From positions 1 through 22,844 of the forward strand of contig JBDIAR010000028.1 of NCBI GenBank assembly GCA_039812545.1: 22,844 nt of DNA, given 5' to 3'. Positions 8,177 to 15,562 of the stretch are shown here, piece by piece; position 1 is the stretch's first letter, and each line of letters begins with the position of its first letter. Made by a program: the position numbers and the translations under genes. The notes under the pieces are model-generated. The model had not been told where the DNA came from. It did not search any database and saw only the letters and a program-made list of their open reading frames with translations. The DNA is from JBDIAR01 sp039812545. GTDB taxonomy: Bacteria; Actinomycetota; Actinomycetes; Actinomycetales; Dermatophilaceae.

Positions 8177-9100
8177 CTATCGGGGACGACCGGCCAACAC
8201 GCCGCCAGGGGTCGCCGTTGCCGCGTGCAGGGCGTCGCCCGCGGCCACCCCGGCGACCTCGATCGCCCAGGCCACACAGTCCGCGAGCGTGGCGACGCTG
8301 CCGGCGATGACACCGCCGTCGCGCAGCCGGGCCACACCCTCGCGGACCGCCACCGGCCGGCCTCCCAGCGAGTAGTCGCCGTCGCCGAGGCCGGTGGCAG
8401 ACATCGCGTCGGACACCAGCGCGATGGCCTGCGGCCCGACCAGCTCGAACACCATCCGGACGACCTCGGGCGCCAAATGCACTCCGTCCGCGAGGAGTTC
8501 GACGACGAGCTCCCCGCGACCGGCCAGGGTCAGGGCGGCCGCCACTGGCCCGCCGGAGCGGTGGTGCAGCGGCGGCATACCGTTGAACAGATGCGTCGCC
8601 AGCGCAGGTGCACCGACCACGGAGCAGGTATGCCGGACAGCGATCGTGAATTCTGCCGCCGTGCAATCGGTATGACCGAACGCCGGCCGAATCCCGCACT
8701 CCGCCAAGGTGTCGATCAGCCGCATCGCTCCCGGCAACTCCGGTGCCAGGGTCCACTGCACGATGGCGCCCGGCGCGCCGGAGGTGGCCGCCACGTCCAC
8801 GAGACGCCGCACCAGATCCGGGTCGGGAAGCGAGAGACACCTCGGGTCGTGAGCCCCGCGCCGCCCGTCGGCGAGGAACGGCCCCTCCAGGTGTATGCCG
8901 GCCAGCGTCCCGTCCGCGACGAGCGGCGCGAGCACGCCCACCTGGCGCGCGAGTTCGTCTGGAGCCGCGCTGACCAGGGATGCGACCACGCGACCGGTGC
9001 CGCGCGCCCGGTGATGGGCCGCCGCAATGCGCGTACCGTCGGTATCGACGCCGAATTCCGCGCCGAGGGCGCCGTGGCAGTGCAGATCGACCAGTGGCAC
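8177..9100 (-). CDS. nagA: N-acetylglucosamine-6-phosphate deacetylase-like, barrel-only form
   Basis: A 307-residue amidohydrolase of the NagA family, which deacetylates GlcNAc-6-phosphate to glucosamine-6-phosphate in amino-sugar recycling. Visible motifs are VDLHCHG at the very N-terminus, HLEGPFL (metal-ligand Glu72), GHTDCTA, THLFNGMPPLHHR, DGVHL and the catalytic-Asp block VSDAMSATGLGDGDYSLGG, then AGSVATL. The GTG at 9100 puts the protein start at the first barrel strand. Family members are usually about 380 residues, with an N-terminal ~50-60 residues and a C-terminal tail that together build a small beta-sandwich. Here both are missing: upstream in-frame sequence is only the antisense of the neighbouring gene, and the protein stops just after TATPGGVLAG. 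The catalytic residues seem intact. Its start lies 37 nt from the divergent lipoprotein gene. Confidence 0.82.
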   Translation of the reverse strand: MPLVDLHCHGALGAEFGVDTDGTRIAAAHHRARGTGRVVASLVSAAPDELARQVGVLAPLVADGTLAGIHLEGPFLADGRRGAHDPRCLSLPDPDLVRRLVDVAATSGAPGAIVQWTLAPELPGAMRLIDTLAECGIRPAFGHTDCTAAEFTIAVRHTCSVVGAPALATHLFNGMPPLHHRSGGPVAAALTLAGRGELVVELLADGVHLAPEVVRMVFELVGPQAIALVSDAMSATGLGDGDYSLGGRPVAVREGVARLRDGGVIAGSVATLADCVAWAIEVAGVAAGDALHAATATPGGVLAGRPR

Positions 9101-9137
9101 GACTCCAAGAGTAGGACGCGAGGAACGAGGAGGAACG

Positions 9138-10544
9138 ATGAGGGTTCGGGGCCATCGCGGGAGAGCTGTGATCGTGGGTCTGGCTCTGCTCGGCGGCTGC
9201 GTCGCCGCACCCGCGACCGCCCCGGAGAGCAGCACCACGGGCAGACCCGGGCCGCCGCCGGCGACCAGCGCGGGGCTGAACGGCGACCAGGCCAAGGACC
9301 TGGCCACGACCCTGCTCGGCGACCTCGAAACCGGCAACCGGTCGACGACCCTGGCCCGGTTCGATCCGACCATGCGCGCGGCTCTCGACGATGCCACCCT
9401 GAAGGAGGCGTGGGACAAGACGGTCGCCCCGCTGGGCGCCTATCGCCGGGTCGTCGGCGCCACGGCCACCACGAAGTCCGGCCTGCAGGTCGTGACGGCC
9501 CTATCAGAGCACGACAAGGCATACCTCAAAGCGCTGTTCTCGTTCGACGCGACGGGACAGATCGCCGGGCTGTGGTTCGATGTGGCCGCGCCCTCTGACC
9601 TGGCCGGGCTCGGGGTGGCGACGACGGCCACCGCCACCGGGACGCACGGGGTCGACACCGCCGTCGAGGTCGGACCGCACCGGCTCGGCGGAACCCTGGT
9701 GCTGCCGAACGGGACGCGCAAACCCATCGTGGTCCTCTTCCTCACCGGATCGGGACCGCAGGACCGGGACGAGACGATCGGGGCGGCGCGCAACAAGCCG
9801 TTCCGCGATCTGGCCGACGGGCTCGCGGCGCGCGGGATCGCCAGCCTGCGCGTCGACGACCGCACCTACGCGGCGCCGGAAAGCCTTGGGGCGCACTACA
9901 CCCTGGACGACGAGTACTTCGCAGACGCGGCGGCGGCCGTCGCCCTGCTCCGGGCCCGCCCCGAGCTGGCCGGCTACCGCGTGTTCGTCCTCGGCCATAG
10001 TCTCGGCGGTGTCGTCATGCCCAAGGTCGTCGCCGACAATCGCCTGGCCGGCGGCATCTCGTGGGCCGGGACCCCCCGCTCGCTGTGGGACCTCGTGGCC
10101 GACCAAACCGTGGCCGCCATCGAGTCGGCGACCGGCAAGACGGCGGCCGAAAAGCAGGCCATGACTGCCAAGGCCCGGGCCTGGACGACCTCGACGAAGG
10201 CCATGACCGACCCCAATGCCGCCTCCGTCGACGGGCTCGCGGCGTCCTACATCGTCAGCGTCAACAAGCTGGACCAGGCCAAGACCGCCGCCGCCCTGAC
10301 CGTGCCGCTGCTCTTCCAGCAGGGCGGCGCCGACTTCCAGGTCTCGCCAACAACGGATTTCGGCCGATGGCAGACACTCCTCGCCGGGCGCTCGAACGTC
10401 ACCTTCAAGCTGTATGCCGGTCTGAACCATCTGTTCATGCCGACCACCGGGCTGCGCACCGTGGCCGACTACGACAAGCCCGCGCACGTCTCCGACGCCG
10501 TCATCGCGGATCTGGCCGGCTGGCTGGAAAGGGTGTCGGACTGA
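9138..10544 (+). CDS. Lipoprotein with DUF3887 and alpha/beta-hydrolase (serine esterase) domains
   Basis: A 468-residue predicted exported lipoprotein. A short basic N-terminus, a hydrophobic stretch (AVIVGLALLGGC) and Cys21 form a signal peptidase II lipobox. A Ser/Thr/Pro-rich linker follows. Residues about 50-150 resemble DUF3887 (a small NTF2-like fold often found in front of hydrolases). The rest is an alpha/beta hydrolase of the dienelactone-hydrolase type. LTGSGPQDRDE supplies the oxyanion region, the nucleophile Ser288 is in VLGHSLGG, Asp399 is in GGADFQVS and His431 in GLNHLF. The ATG at 9138 has a strong GAGGAGG ribosome binding site at 9127-9133. The substrate is unknown; acyl-ester cleavage at the cell surface is the likely role. 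It is divergent from nagA and convergent with the DUF2231 gene (10 nt between stops). Confidence 0.85.
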   Translation: MRVRGHRGRAVIVGLALLGGCVAAPATAPESSTTGRPGPPPATSAGLNGDQAKDLATTLLGDLETGNRSTTLARFDPTMRAALDDATLKEAWDKTVAPLGAYRRVVGATATTKSGLQVVTALSEHDKAYLKALFSFDATGQIAGLWFDVAAPSDLAGLGVATTATATGTHGVDTAVEVGPHRLGGTLVLPNGTRKPIVVLFLTGSGPQDRDETIGAARNKPFRDLADGLAARGIASLRVDDRTYAAPESLGAHYTLDDEYFADAAAAVALLRARPELAGYRVFVLGHSLGGVVMPKVVADNRLAGGISWAGTPRSLWDLVADQTVAAIESATGKTAAEKQAMTAKARAWTTSTKAMTDPNAASVDGLAASYIVSVNKLDQAKTAAALTVPLLFQQGGADFQVSPTTDFGRWQTLLAGRSNVTFKLYAGLNHLFMPTTGLRTVADYDKPAHVSDAVIADLAGWLERVSD

Positions 10545-10554
10545 GCCGACCGGG

Positions 10555-11475
10555 TCAGCTCGACAGCGGGCCGAGCTGGTAGGTGGCTAGGACGCGCACC
10601 GCGCGGCCCACGGTGCCGTGCTGCGCGACGAACTGCGCGGTGCCGTCGATCCCGCAGATCCCGAGGATGCGATCGCGCCCACCGAGATGCTGGTCGATCC
10701 ACGAGGTGAGGTCGTAGACACTGCCGTTGACGATCGTCCAGCAGCTGGTCGCCGAATTGTGTTGGGCGACGGCGGCCTTGGTGTAGCCGGCCGCCGGGAC
10801 GGGCGGGCCTGACGTGGTCGTGGTCGCCGGGGGGGTGGTCGTCGTGGTCGGTGGGCTCGACGTCGCCGTTGTGGTGGTCGGCGTCGACGACGGCGTCGTC
10901 GATGGCGTCGCGTTGTCGCTCGACGCCGGGGCGCCGACGGCGTTCGTCACGACCCCGCCCCAGACGGCTTGAGCACCGGTGTGCCCGGTCAGCACGGTCA
11001 AGACGATGGTGCCGACGGCCAAGGCGGCCGTCGCCAGGCCGAGCAGTCGGGGTAGCGCCTCGGGCTGCTGGGCCGCGCCCGCAGCGCCGCCAATGCCGCC
11101 GGCGCCGCCGGCGCCCACACGAACCCGGTCCGCCCGGCGCTGCAGGAGGAACCACCCGGCGGCGACGACGAAGAGTGCCGCCGCGACGAGTGGGAGCACG
11201 TCGCCGTAACGGGCGTGGTCTTGCGGTTCGCCGACGTGGTGGGCCAGCGCCTCACCGGACTCCTTGGCCACGACCGCGGCCACCGTGCCCACGGCGAGAC
11301 CCACCAGAGTCAGCCAGCCGAACCGGGCCCGCCAGGGACGGACGAAGACGAGAACCGCCATACCGAGCGCGGATAGGGGGAGCACGATCACCGCCAGGTG
11401 CACCACGAGCGGATGAATCGGCAAGCCCCCGAACGAATCAAACAGGCCGCCCTCCGCGGCCAGCGAAATCACCAT
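10555..11475 (-). CDS. DUF2231 membrane protein fused to a cytochrome b5-like heme domain
   Basis: A 306-residue protein in three parts. Residues about 1-185 are a DUF2231-type membrane domain with four hydrophobic segments. It begins with the signature GLPIHPLVVHLAVIVLPLSA and includes the conserved His in GEALAHHVGEPQDHARYGD. A linker of about 45 residues follows, almost entirely Ser/Thr/Pro. Residues about 232-306 are a cytochrome b5-like heme/steroid-binding domain. Heme-ligand candidates are His263 (HLGG in place of the usual HPGG) and His286 (FVAQHG), 23 residues apart as expected. The architecture suggests a membrane-anchored electron-transfer protein with its heme domain outside the membrane on a flexible stalk. 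ATG at 11475. A GC-rich run (about 11071-11115) encodes a Gly/Ala-rich loop between membrane segments. Confidence 0.85.
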   Translation of the reverse strand: MVISLAAEGGLFDSFGGLPIHPLVVHLAVIVLPLSALGMAVLVFVRPWRARFGWLTLVGLAVGTVAAVVAKESGEALAHHVGEPQDHARYGDVLPLVAAALFVVAAGWFLLQRRADRVRVGAGGAGGIGGAAGAAQQPEALPRLLGLATAALAVGTIVLTVLTGHTGAQAVWGGVVTNAVGAPASSDNATPSTTPSSTPTTTTATSSPPTTTTTPPATTTTSGPPVPAAGYTKAAVAQHNSATSCWTIVNGSVYDLTSWIDQHLGGRDRILGICGIDGTAQFVAQHGTVGRAVRVLATYQLGPLSS

Positions 11476-11506
11476 GGCTCTGGTCTACCTCATCAACCTG
11501 ATTGAA

Positions 11507-11535
11507 TCCTCAAGAACACGCTAACTGCACGTCAA
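11507..11535 (-). promoter_or_regulatory. Weak candidate promoter for the DUF2231-cytochrome b5 gene
   Basis: In the 94-nt gap between pnkp and the DUF2231 gene, the minus strand carries TTGACG (11535-11530), a good -35 match. About 17 nt further there is only a poor -10 candidate (TGAGGA/GAGGAT). The gap is more AT-rich than its surroundings. Tentative. Confidence 0.2.
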
Positions 11536-11569
11536 CGACCACGTCACGCCAGGTTCAGGTCGCGCCGGG

Positions 11570-14071
11570 TCACAACCGCGGATCGACCGGCTCGGACTCC
11601 AGTGCCAGCACGGCGAACACGGCTTCGTGGACCCGCCACAACGGCTCCCCACGGACCAGCCGAGCCAGCGACTCCAGTCCGAGGGCGTACTCCCGGATCG
11701 CCAGCGACCGCTTCCGGCCGAGCTGTCGCTGCCGCAAGCGCTCCAGATTCTCCGGCCGCAGGTAACTCGGGCCGTAGATCATCCGCAGATACTCCCGCCC
11801 GCGGACCTTCAGGCCCGGCTGCAGCAGCGCCCCGCGACCGGTGACCCCGCAATTGGCGAGCGGTTTGACGACCATCCCCTCGCCGCCGGCGGCCGTCAGG
11901 TCCTCCCACCAGAGCGTGCCCGCCTCGACCGATCCAGTGTCGTTCACCGACACGACCAGCCGCGCAGTCGGCCGAAACAGCTCCGGATCGGCCTGCACGA
12001 GTCGGTCGGCGATCGCCAGATGCCACAGGTTGTCCCGTTCCTCGAAGGTGGCCCCCTCGGCGGCCAGGACCTGGAACGGGGCGAGCTGGACGCCGTCCAG
12101 CCCGGCTGTCGCCCAGGCATACCGGCGCCAGACCCGGTCGTATGCCTGGACGTCCGACTCAGCGGCACGGACCCGCCCAAGCAGCTCGTCCACGGGAAGG
12201 CCACGGGAGGCGGCACGTTCGACCACGTCGACCGCCGCCGGCAGGGCCAGGGAGCCGGCCGCCCCGACGGCGGCATACTGCTGGCGCAGCAGTCCCTCGG
12301 CCTTGAGCGACCACGGCAAGAGTTCGGCGTCGAGGATCAGCCAGTCCGACGCCAGCTCCTCGAAGACCCCGGCCCGCGACGCGGCGGCTCGCACCCGCGC
12401 CAGGAGCCGGTCCGTGAGGGCGCGGTCGAGCGCCGTCCGGCCGGTCCGGGTGTAGGCCGCGCCCCCGTCGGCGCGCAGGTAGACCACGACGCGGGAGCCC
12501 ATGTGCTTCTCCTCGCACACGACGTCGGTGACGCCCCACTCGGCATACTGCGCAAAGGCTTCGGCGGGATGCTCCAGATAGCCGTCGCGCTGCGACGAGG
12601 CGACGGGGGACATCGTCGGCGGCAGATAGGGCACGAGTGCCGGGGGCAGCGCGAACCGGCTGATCACCTCCAGGGCGCCGGCGGCCTGGTCGGCACCGAT
12701 CGTCACCCGGCCCAGGCGCGCCGTCTCGACGGACCGACGCCCCAGAACATCATCGAGCCGAAGCTCGTCCGGAGCGCGTTCGGGACCGGTGGGAGCTGCG
12801 AGCGGCCGTTTCGGCTCGTAGTACATCTGGCGGGCGGGGACCTGAACCGTCTCCCGTTCGGGGTACCGCAGCGCCGACAGTGAACCGCCGAACACGCAGC
12901 CGGTGTCGAGACAGATGGTGTCGTTGACCCACTCCAGTTCCGTCGTCGGCGTGTGCCCGTATGCCACGACCGCTCGTCCGCGGTACTCCTGAGCCCACGG
13001 ATAGCGCACCGGCAGGCCGTATTCGTCGGTCTCGCCGGTCGTGTCGCCGTAGAGCGCGAAGGAGCGCACCCGGCCCGAGGCCCGACCGTGATAAGCCGCC
13101 TTCAGGCCGGCGTGCGCCACGACGAGTCGCCCGTCGTCGAAGACGAGATGGGAGACCAGGCCGTAGCACCAGGCCCGGACTTCGCCGCGGAATTCGGTTG
13201 TCTCCTGGTCCAACTCGGCCAGCGTCGTCTCCAGACCGTGGCTCACCGTGACCTGTCGGCCGTCGAGGGCACGGACCAGCTTGGCCTCGTGATTGCCGGG
13301 CACCGCGAACGCGTGACCGGCCCGGGTCATCCCCATCGCCAGCCTCAGCACCCCGACGGATGACGGCCCGCGGTCGACCAGGTCGCCCACGAACACGACG
13401 GTCCGGCCCTGTGGGTGGACCGCGTCGACGGGACGGCCGAGCTCATCGGAGCTGACGGCATACCCGAGGTCGGTCAGGAGTTGGACGAGTTCGTCGAGGC
13501 AGCCATGGACGTCGCCGACGATGTCGAACGGGCCGGGCAGGTCGCGTCGGTCGTTGAGCAGCGGCTCCCGGACGATCGTCGCCTCGGGGACATCCTCGGG
13601 CCTGCGCAGGACATGGACCGTCCGGAAGCCTTCGCGCGCAAGCCCTTTCAGGGACTTCTTGAGTTGGGCATGCTGGCGGCGGATGACGTGGTCGCCGAAG
13701 TCCCGGTCGGCCCGTCCGCGATTGTGGCCGATTGCCACGGTTTCGCCGACGTCGAGGACGATCGCGACGGGCAGGACGTCGTGCGCCTTGGCCAGCTCGA
13801 CCAGTTGACGCCGCCCCTCACGACTGACATTGGTCGCGTCCACGACGGTCAGCAGCCCACGGGCCAAACGCTTTCCGGCGATGTAGTGAAGCACGTCGAA
13901 GGCGTCAACCGACGCGGACTGGTCGTTCTCGTCCCCGGCGACCAGGCCGCGGCAGAAGTCGGAGCTGATCGTCTCGAAGGGCGCGAAAGCGCTCGCCGCG
14001 AAGGTCGACTTGCCGGAGCCGGACACACCGACCAGAGCGACGAGGCACAGCCGTGGGACGCGGATCTCCAC
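11570..14071 (-). CDS. pnkp: Polynucleotide kinase-phosphatase-ligase (RNA repair)
   Basis: An 833-residue three-domain RNA repair enzyme. The 5'-kinase domain has the P-loop GVSGSGKST with Lys21 and Ser22, then Asp38 and Arg41 in SSDFCR, positions like those I recall for the Clostridium thermocellum enzyme. The 2',3'-phosphatase is a metallophosphoesterase with GDVHGC (Asp187, His189), GDLVDRGP (Asp230, Asp233), GNHE (260-262), His320 and His373. The C-terminal adenylyltransferase/ligase has the motif EEKHMGSR with nucleophile Lys522, EGMVVKP and KVRGREYLRMIYGP. Pnkp heals 5'-OH and 2',3'-cyclic phosphate ends left by ribotoxins and, with Hen1, seals them. The GTG start at 14071 shares one base with the hen1 stop (TAGTG), so the two are coupled. 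Length is close to the family norm (about 835-870). Confidence 0.96.
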   Translation of the reverse strand: MEIRVPRLCLVALVGVSGSGKSTFAASAFAPFETISSDFCRGLVAGDENDQSASVDAFDVLHYIAGKRLARGLLTVVDATNVSREGRRQLVELAKAHDVLPVAIVLDVGETVAIGHNRGRADRDFGDHVIRRQHAQLKKSLKGLAREGFRTVHVLRRPEDVPEATIVREPLLNDRRDLPGPFDIVGDVHGCLDELVQLLTDLGYAVSSDELGRPVDAVHPQGRTVVFVGDLVDRGPSSVGVLRLAMGMTRAGHAFAVPGNHEAKLVRALDGRQVTVSHGLETTLAELDQETTEFRGEVRAWCYGLVSHLVFDDGRLVVAHAGLKAAYHGRASGRVRSFALYGDTTGETDEYGLPVRYPWAQEYRGRAVVAYGHTPTTELEWVNDTICLDTGCVFGGSLSALRYPERETVQVPARQMYYEPKRPLAAPTGPERAPDELRLDDVLGRRSVETARLGRVTIGADQAAGALEVISRFALPPALVPYLPPTMSPVASSQRDGYLEHPAEAFAQYAEWGVTDVVCEEKHMGSRVVVYLRADGGAAYTRTGRTALDRALTDRLLARVRAAASRAGVFEELASDWLILDAELLPWSLKAEGLLRQQYAAVGAAGSLALPAAVDVVERAASRGLPVDELLGRVRAAESDVQAYDRVWRRYAWATAGLDGVQLAPFQVLAAEGATFEERDNLWHLAIADRLVQADPELFRPTARLVVSVNDTGSVEAGTLWWEDLTAAGGEGMVVKPLANCGVTGRGALLQPGLKVRGREYLRMIYGPSYLRPENLERLRQRQLGRKRSLAIREYALGLESLARLVRGEPLWRVHEAVFAVLALESEPVDPRL
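12113..12149. repeat. Perfect inverted pair of the dispersed GTATGCC word inside pnkp
   Basis: CCAGGCATAC at 12113-12122 and GTATGCCTGG at 12140-12149 are perfect 10-nt reverse complements separated by 17 nt, inside the pnkp ligase region. Each arm contains one copy of the dispersed word and they extend three bases beyond it. In RNA this could form a stem-loop. It has no T-run and lies within coding sequence, so I do not call it a terminator. Confidence 0.6.
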
Positions 14072-15543
14072 TATCTCGCCGCCGTCCGGGTGAAGAGGGC
14101 GAGCTGGGTGGGCGGCCCCACCTCGGGGTCGACCTCGCCGACCGGGCGATGCTCGACGTCGTAACCGTGGGCGCGTCCCATCCGTGCGACCCAGTCGCCG
14201 AACTCCGTTCTGCTCCATTCGAATCGGTGGTCGGCATGCCGGAATGCACCCGCCGGTATGCCGTACCGGACGTTGTACTCGGCGTTGGGAGTGGTCACCA
14301 CGACGGCCGCGGGTCGTGCGGCGCCGAAGACATTGCGCTCGACGGCGGGCAGCCGATCCGGATCGACGTGCTCGATCACCTCGACGAGCAGTAGGGCATC
14401 GAAGCCCGCCAACGAATCGTCCCGGTAGGCCAGCGAGGACTGGCGTAGCGTGACCCGTTCTCGCCGCCGATCCGAGAGCCGGTCCAGCTCGAGGCGTCGC
14501 GCCGCCCGGTCCAGTGCGGCGACGGAGACGTCGACGCCCACGATCTCGGCGAAGGCCGGGTCGGCGAGCAGCGCCGCGAGGTAGAAGCCCTCGCCGCAGC
14601 CGGCGTCGACCACCCGGTGCGCGCCGACGTCGCGTAGGGCCCGGAGCACCTCATCCCGGCGGATCGCCTTCAACGGCAGACTTTTCGGTGCCTCTGCGGG
14701 TCTCTCGTCGCAGGGTTCCGCATCGCTGTCAGCCTGCCCCGACAGATCGGCGACGCCGTCGTCCAGTGCGGCCAGCCGGGCAGCCGCGTCGAGCTGCTCG
14801 CTCGCGGCTCGGACGTACCGTCCTTGGTCGGCGAGGTTGCGGCGCAGGATGAGGTCGCGGTGCGGATGGTCGGACAGCCAACCCTCGCCGCGGCGGACGA
14901 TCTTGTCGACCTCGTCCGGGCCGACCCAGTAGTGCTTGCCGTCGTCCAACGCCGGAAGCAGAACGTAGAGCTGCGCCAACGCGTCCGCCAGCCGGGACAG
15001 CCCGGTGAGCCGCGTGTCGACGTACGGCGCCGGCCCCCAACCGAATTCGTCGGCGAGCCGCACCTCCCGGGCATCGACTCGCCAGCCGAGCGGCTCGAAC
15101 AGGGCACGAACAAGTGCCGCCCCGGCCAGCCCGCCGGCGCCCCCGGCGCCACCGGTCGCCCGGGCCGGCAGGGCGGGCAGGTAGATCTCCAACGGGATGG
15201 GGATGTCGACGAGGTCCGGCCGGGCCGCGCAGCGCCCGCCCAAGGCCGTGCCGAAGACCCGGCCGAGGGCGACGGCGAGCAGCGAGGAGGCGGCATACGG
15301 ACGGTCGTTGACGTACTGACCCAACACAAAGCCGCCGACTGCTCCGGGACCGCCGCGGACCAGGGAGACCGGATCGACTTCGAGCAGGAGTGCTGCGGTG
15401 CAACGGCTTTCGTCGGCTTCGGGATAGCAGACCGTGGCGCGCCCGATCGACAGGTCGAAGGTGTGCACCTTGTCCGGGTGCTTGTGCAGCAGGTAGCCCA
15501 GGTCGGTCGCGTTCGCGGCCGTGGACGTCACGGTGAGCAGCAC
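14071..15543 (-). CDS. hen1: 3'-terminal RNA ribose 2'-O-methyltransferase Hen1
   Basis: A 490-residue bacterial Hen1. It methylates the 2'-OH at a broken RNA 3' end before ligation, so the repaired RNA resists a second cut by the same ribotoxin. Residues about 1-260 match the bacterial N-terminal region that activates Pnkp ligase (for example HKHPDKVHTFDLSIGRATVCYPE and FVLGQYVNDRPYAASSLL). The C-terminal methyltransferase has the SAM motif VVDAGCGEGFYLA (about 311-321). It also has the metal site Glu388, Glu391, His392 (EVIEHVD) with His439 in DHRFEW. An acidic linker at about 260-285 joins the halves. A Gly/Ala-rich insertion (GGAGGAGGLAG) sits in the N-terminal half. GTG start at 15543, 19 nt after the DyP stop; the stop overlaps the pnkp start by one base. 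Confidence 0.95.
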   Translation of the reverse strand: MLLTVTSTAANATDLGYLLHKHPDKVHTFDLSIGRATVCYPEADESRCTAALLLEVDPVSLVRGGPGAVGGFVLGQYVNDRPYAASSLLAVALGRVFGTALGGRCAARPDLVDIPIPLEIYLPALPARATGGAGGAGGLAGAALVRALFEPLGWRVDAREVRLADEFGWGPAPYVDTRLTGLSRLADALAQLYVLLPALDDGKHYWVGPDEVDKIVRRGEGWLSDHPHRDLILRRNLADQGRYVRAASEQLDAAARLAALDDGVADLSGQADSDAEPCDERPAEAPKSLPLKAIRRDEVLRALRDVGAHRVVDAGCGEGFYLAALLADPAFAEIVGVDVSVAALDRAARRLELDRLSDRRRERVTLRQSSLAYRDDSLAGFDALLLVEVIEHVDPDRLPAVERNVFGAARPAAVVVTTPNAEYNVRYGIPAGAFRHADHRFEWSRTEFGDWVARMGRAHGYDVEHRPVGEVDPEVGPPTQLALFTRTAAR

Positions 15544-15562
15544 CCCGACATTATGGCACTCG

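Noticed and set aside
8148..9155. Second long minus-strand frame over nagA (335 codons)
   Set aside because: It overlaps nagA in another frame, is Arg/Gly-rich without recognisable motifs, and nagA's catalytic motifs fix the correct frame.
9101..9418. In-frame upstream extension of nagA to an ATG at 9418
   Set aside because: The added 106 residues are the antisense of the lipoprotein gene and do not resemble the missing beta-sandwich segment.
7973..9598. Plus-strand frame of 541 codons across the bglA end, nagA and the lipoprotein start
   Set aside because: Composition is shadow-like (Arg/Gly/Gln/His-rich), and it crosses three recognisable genes.
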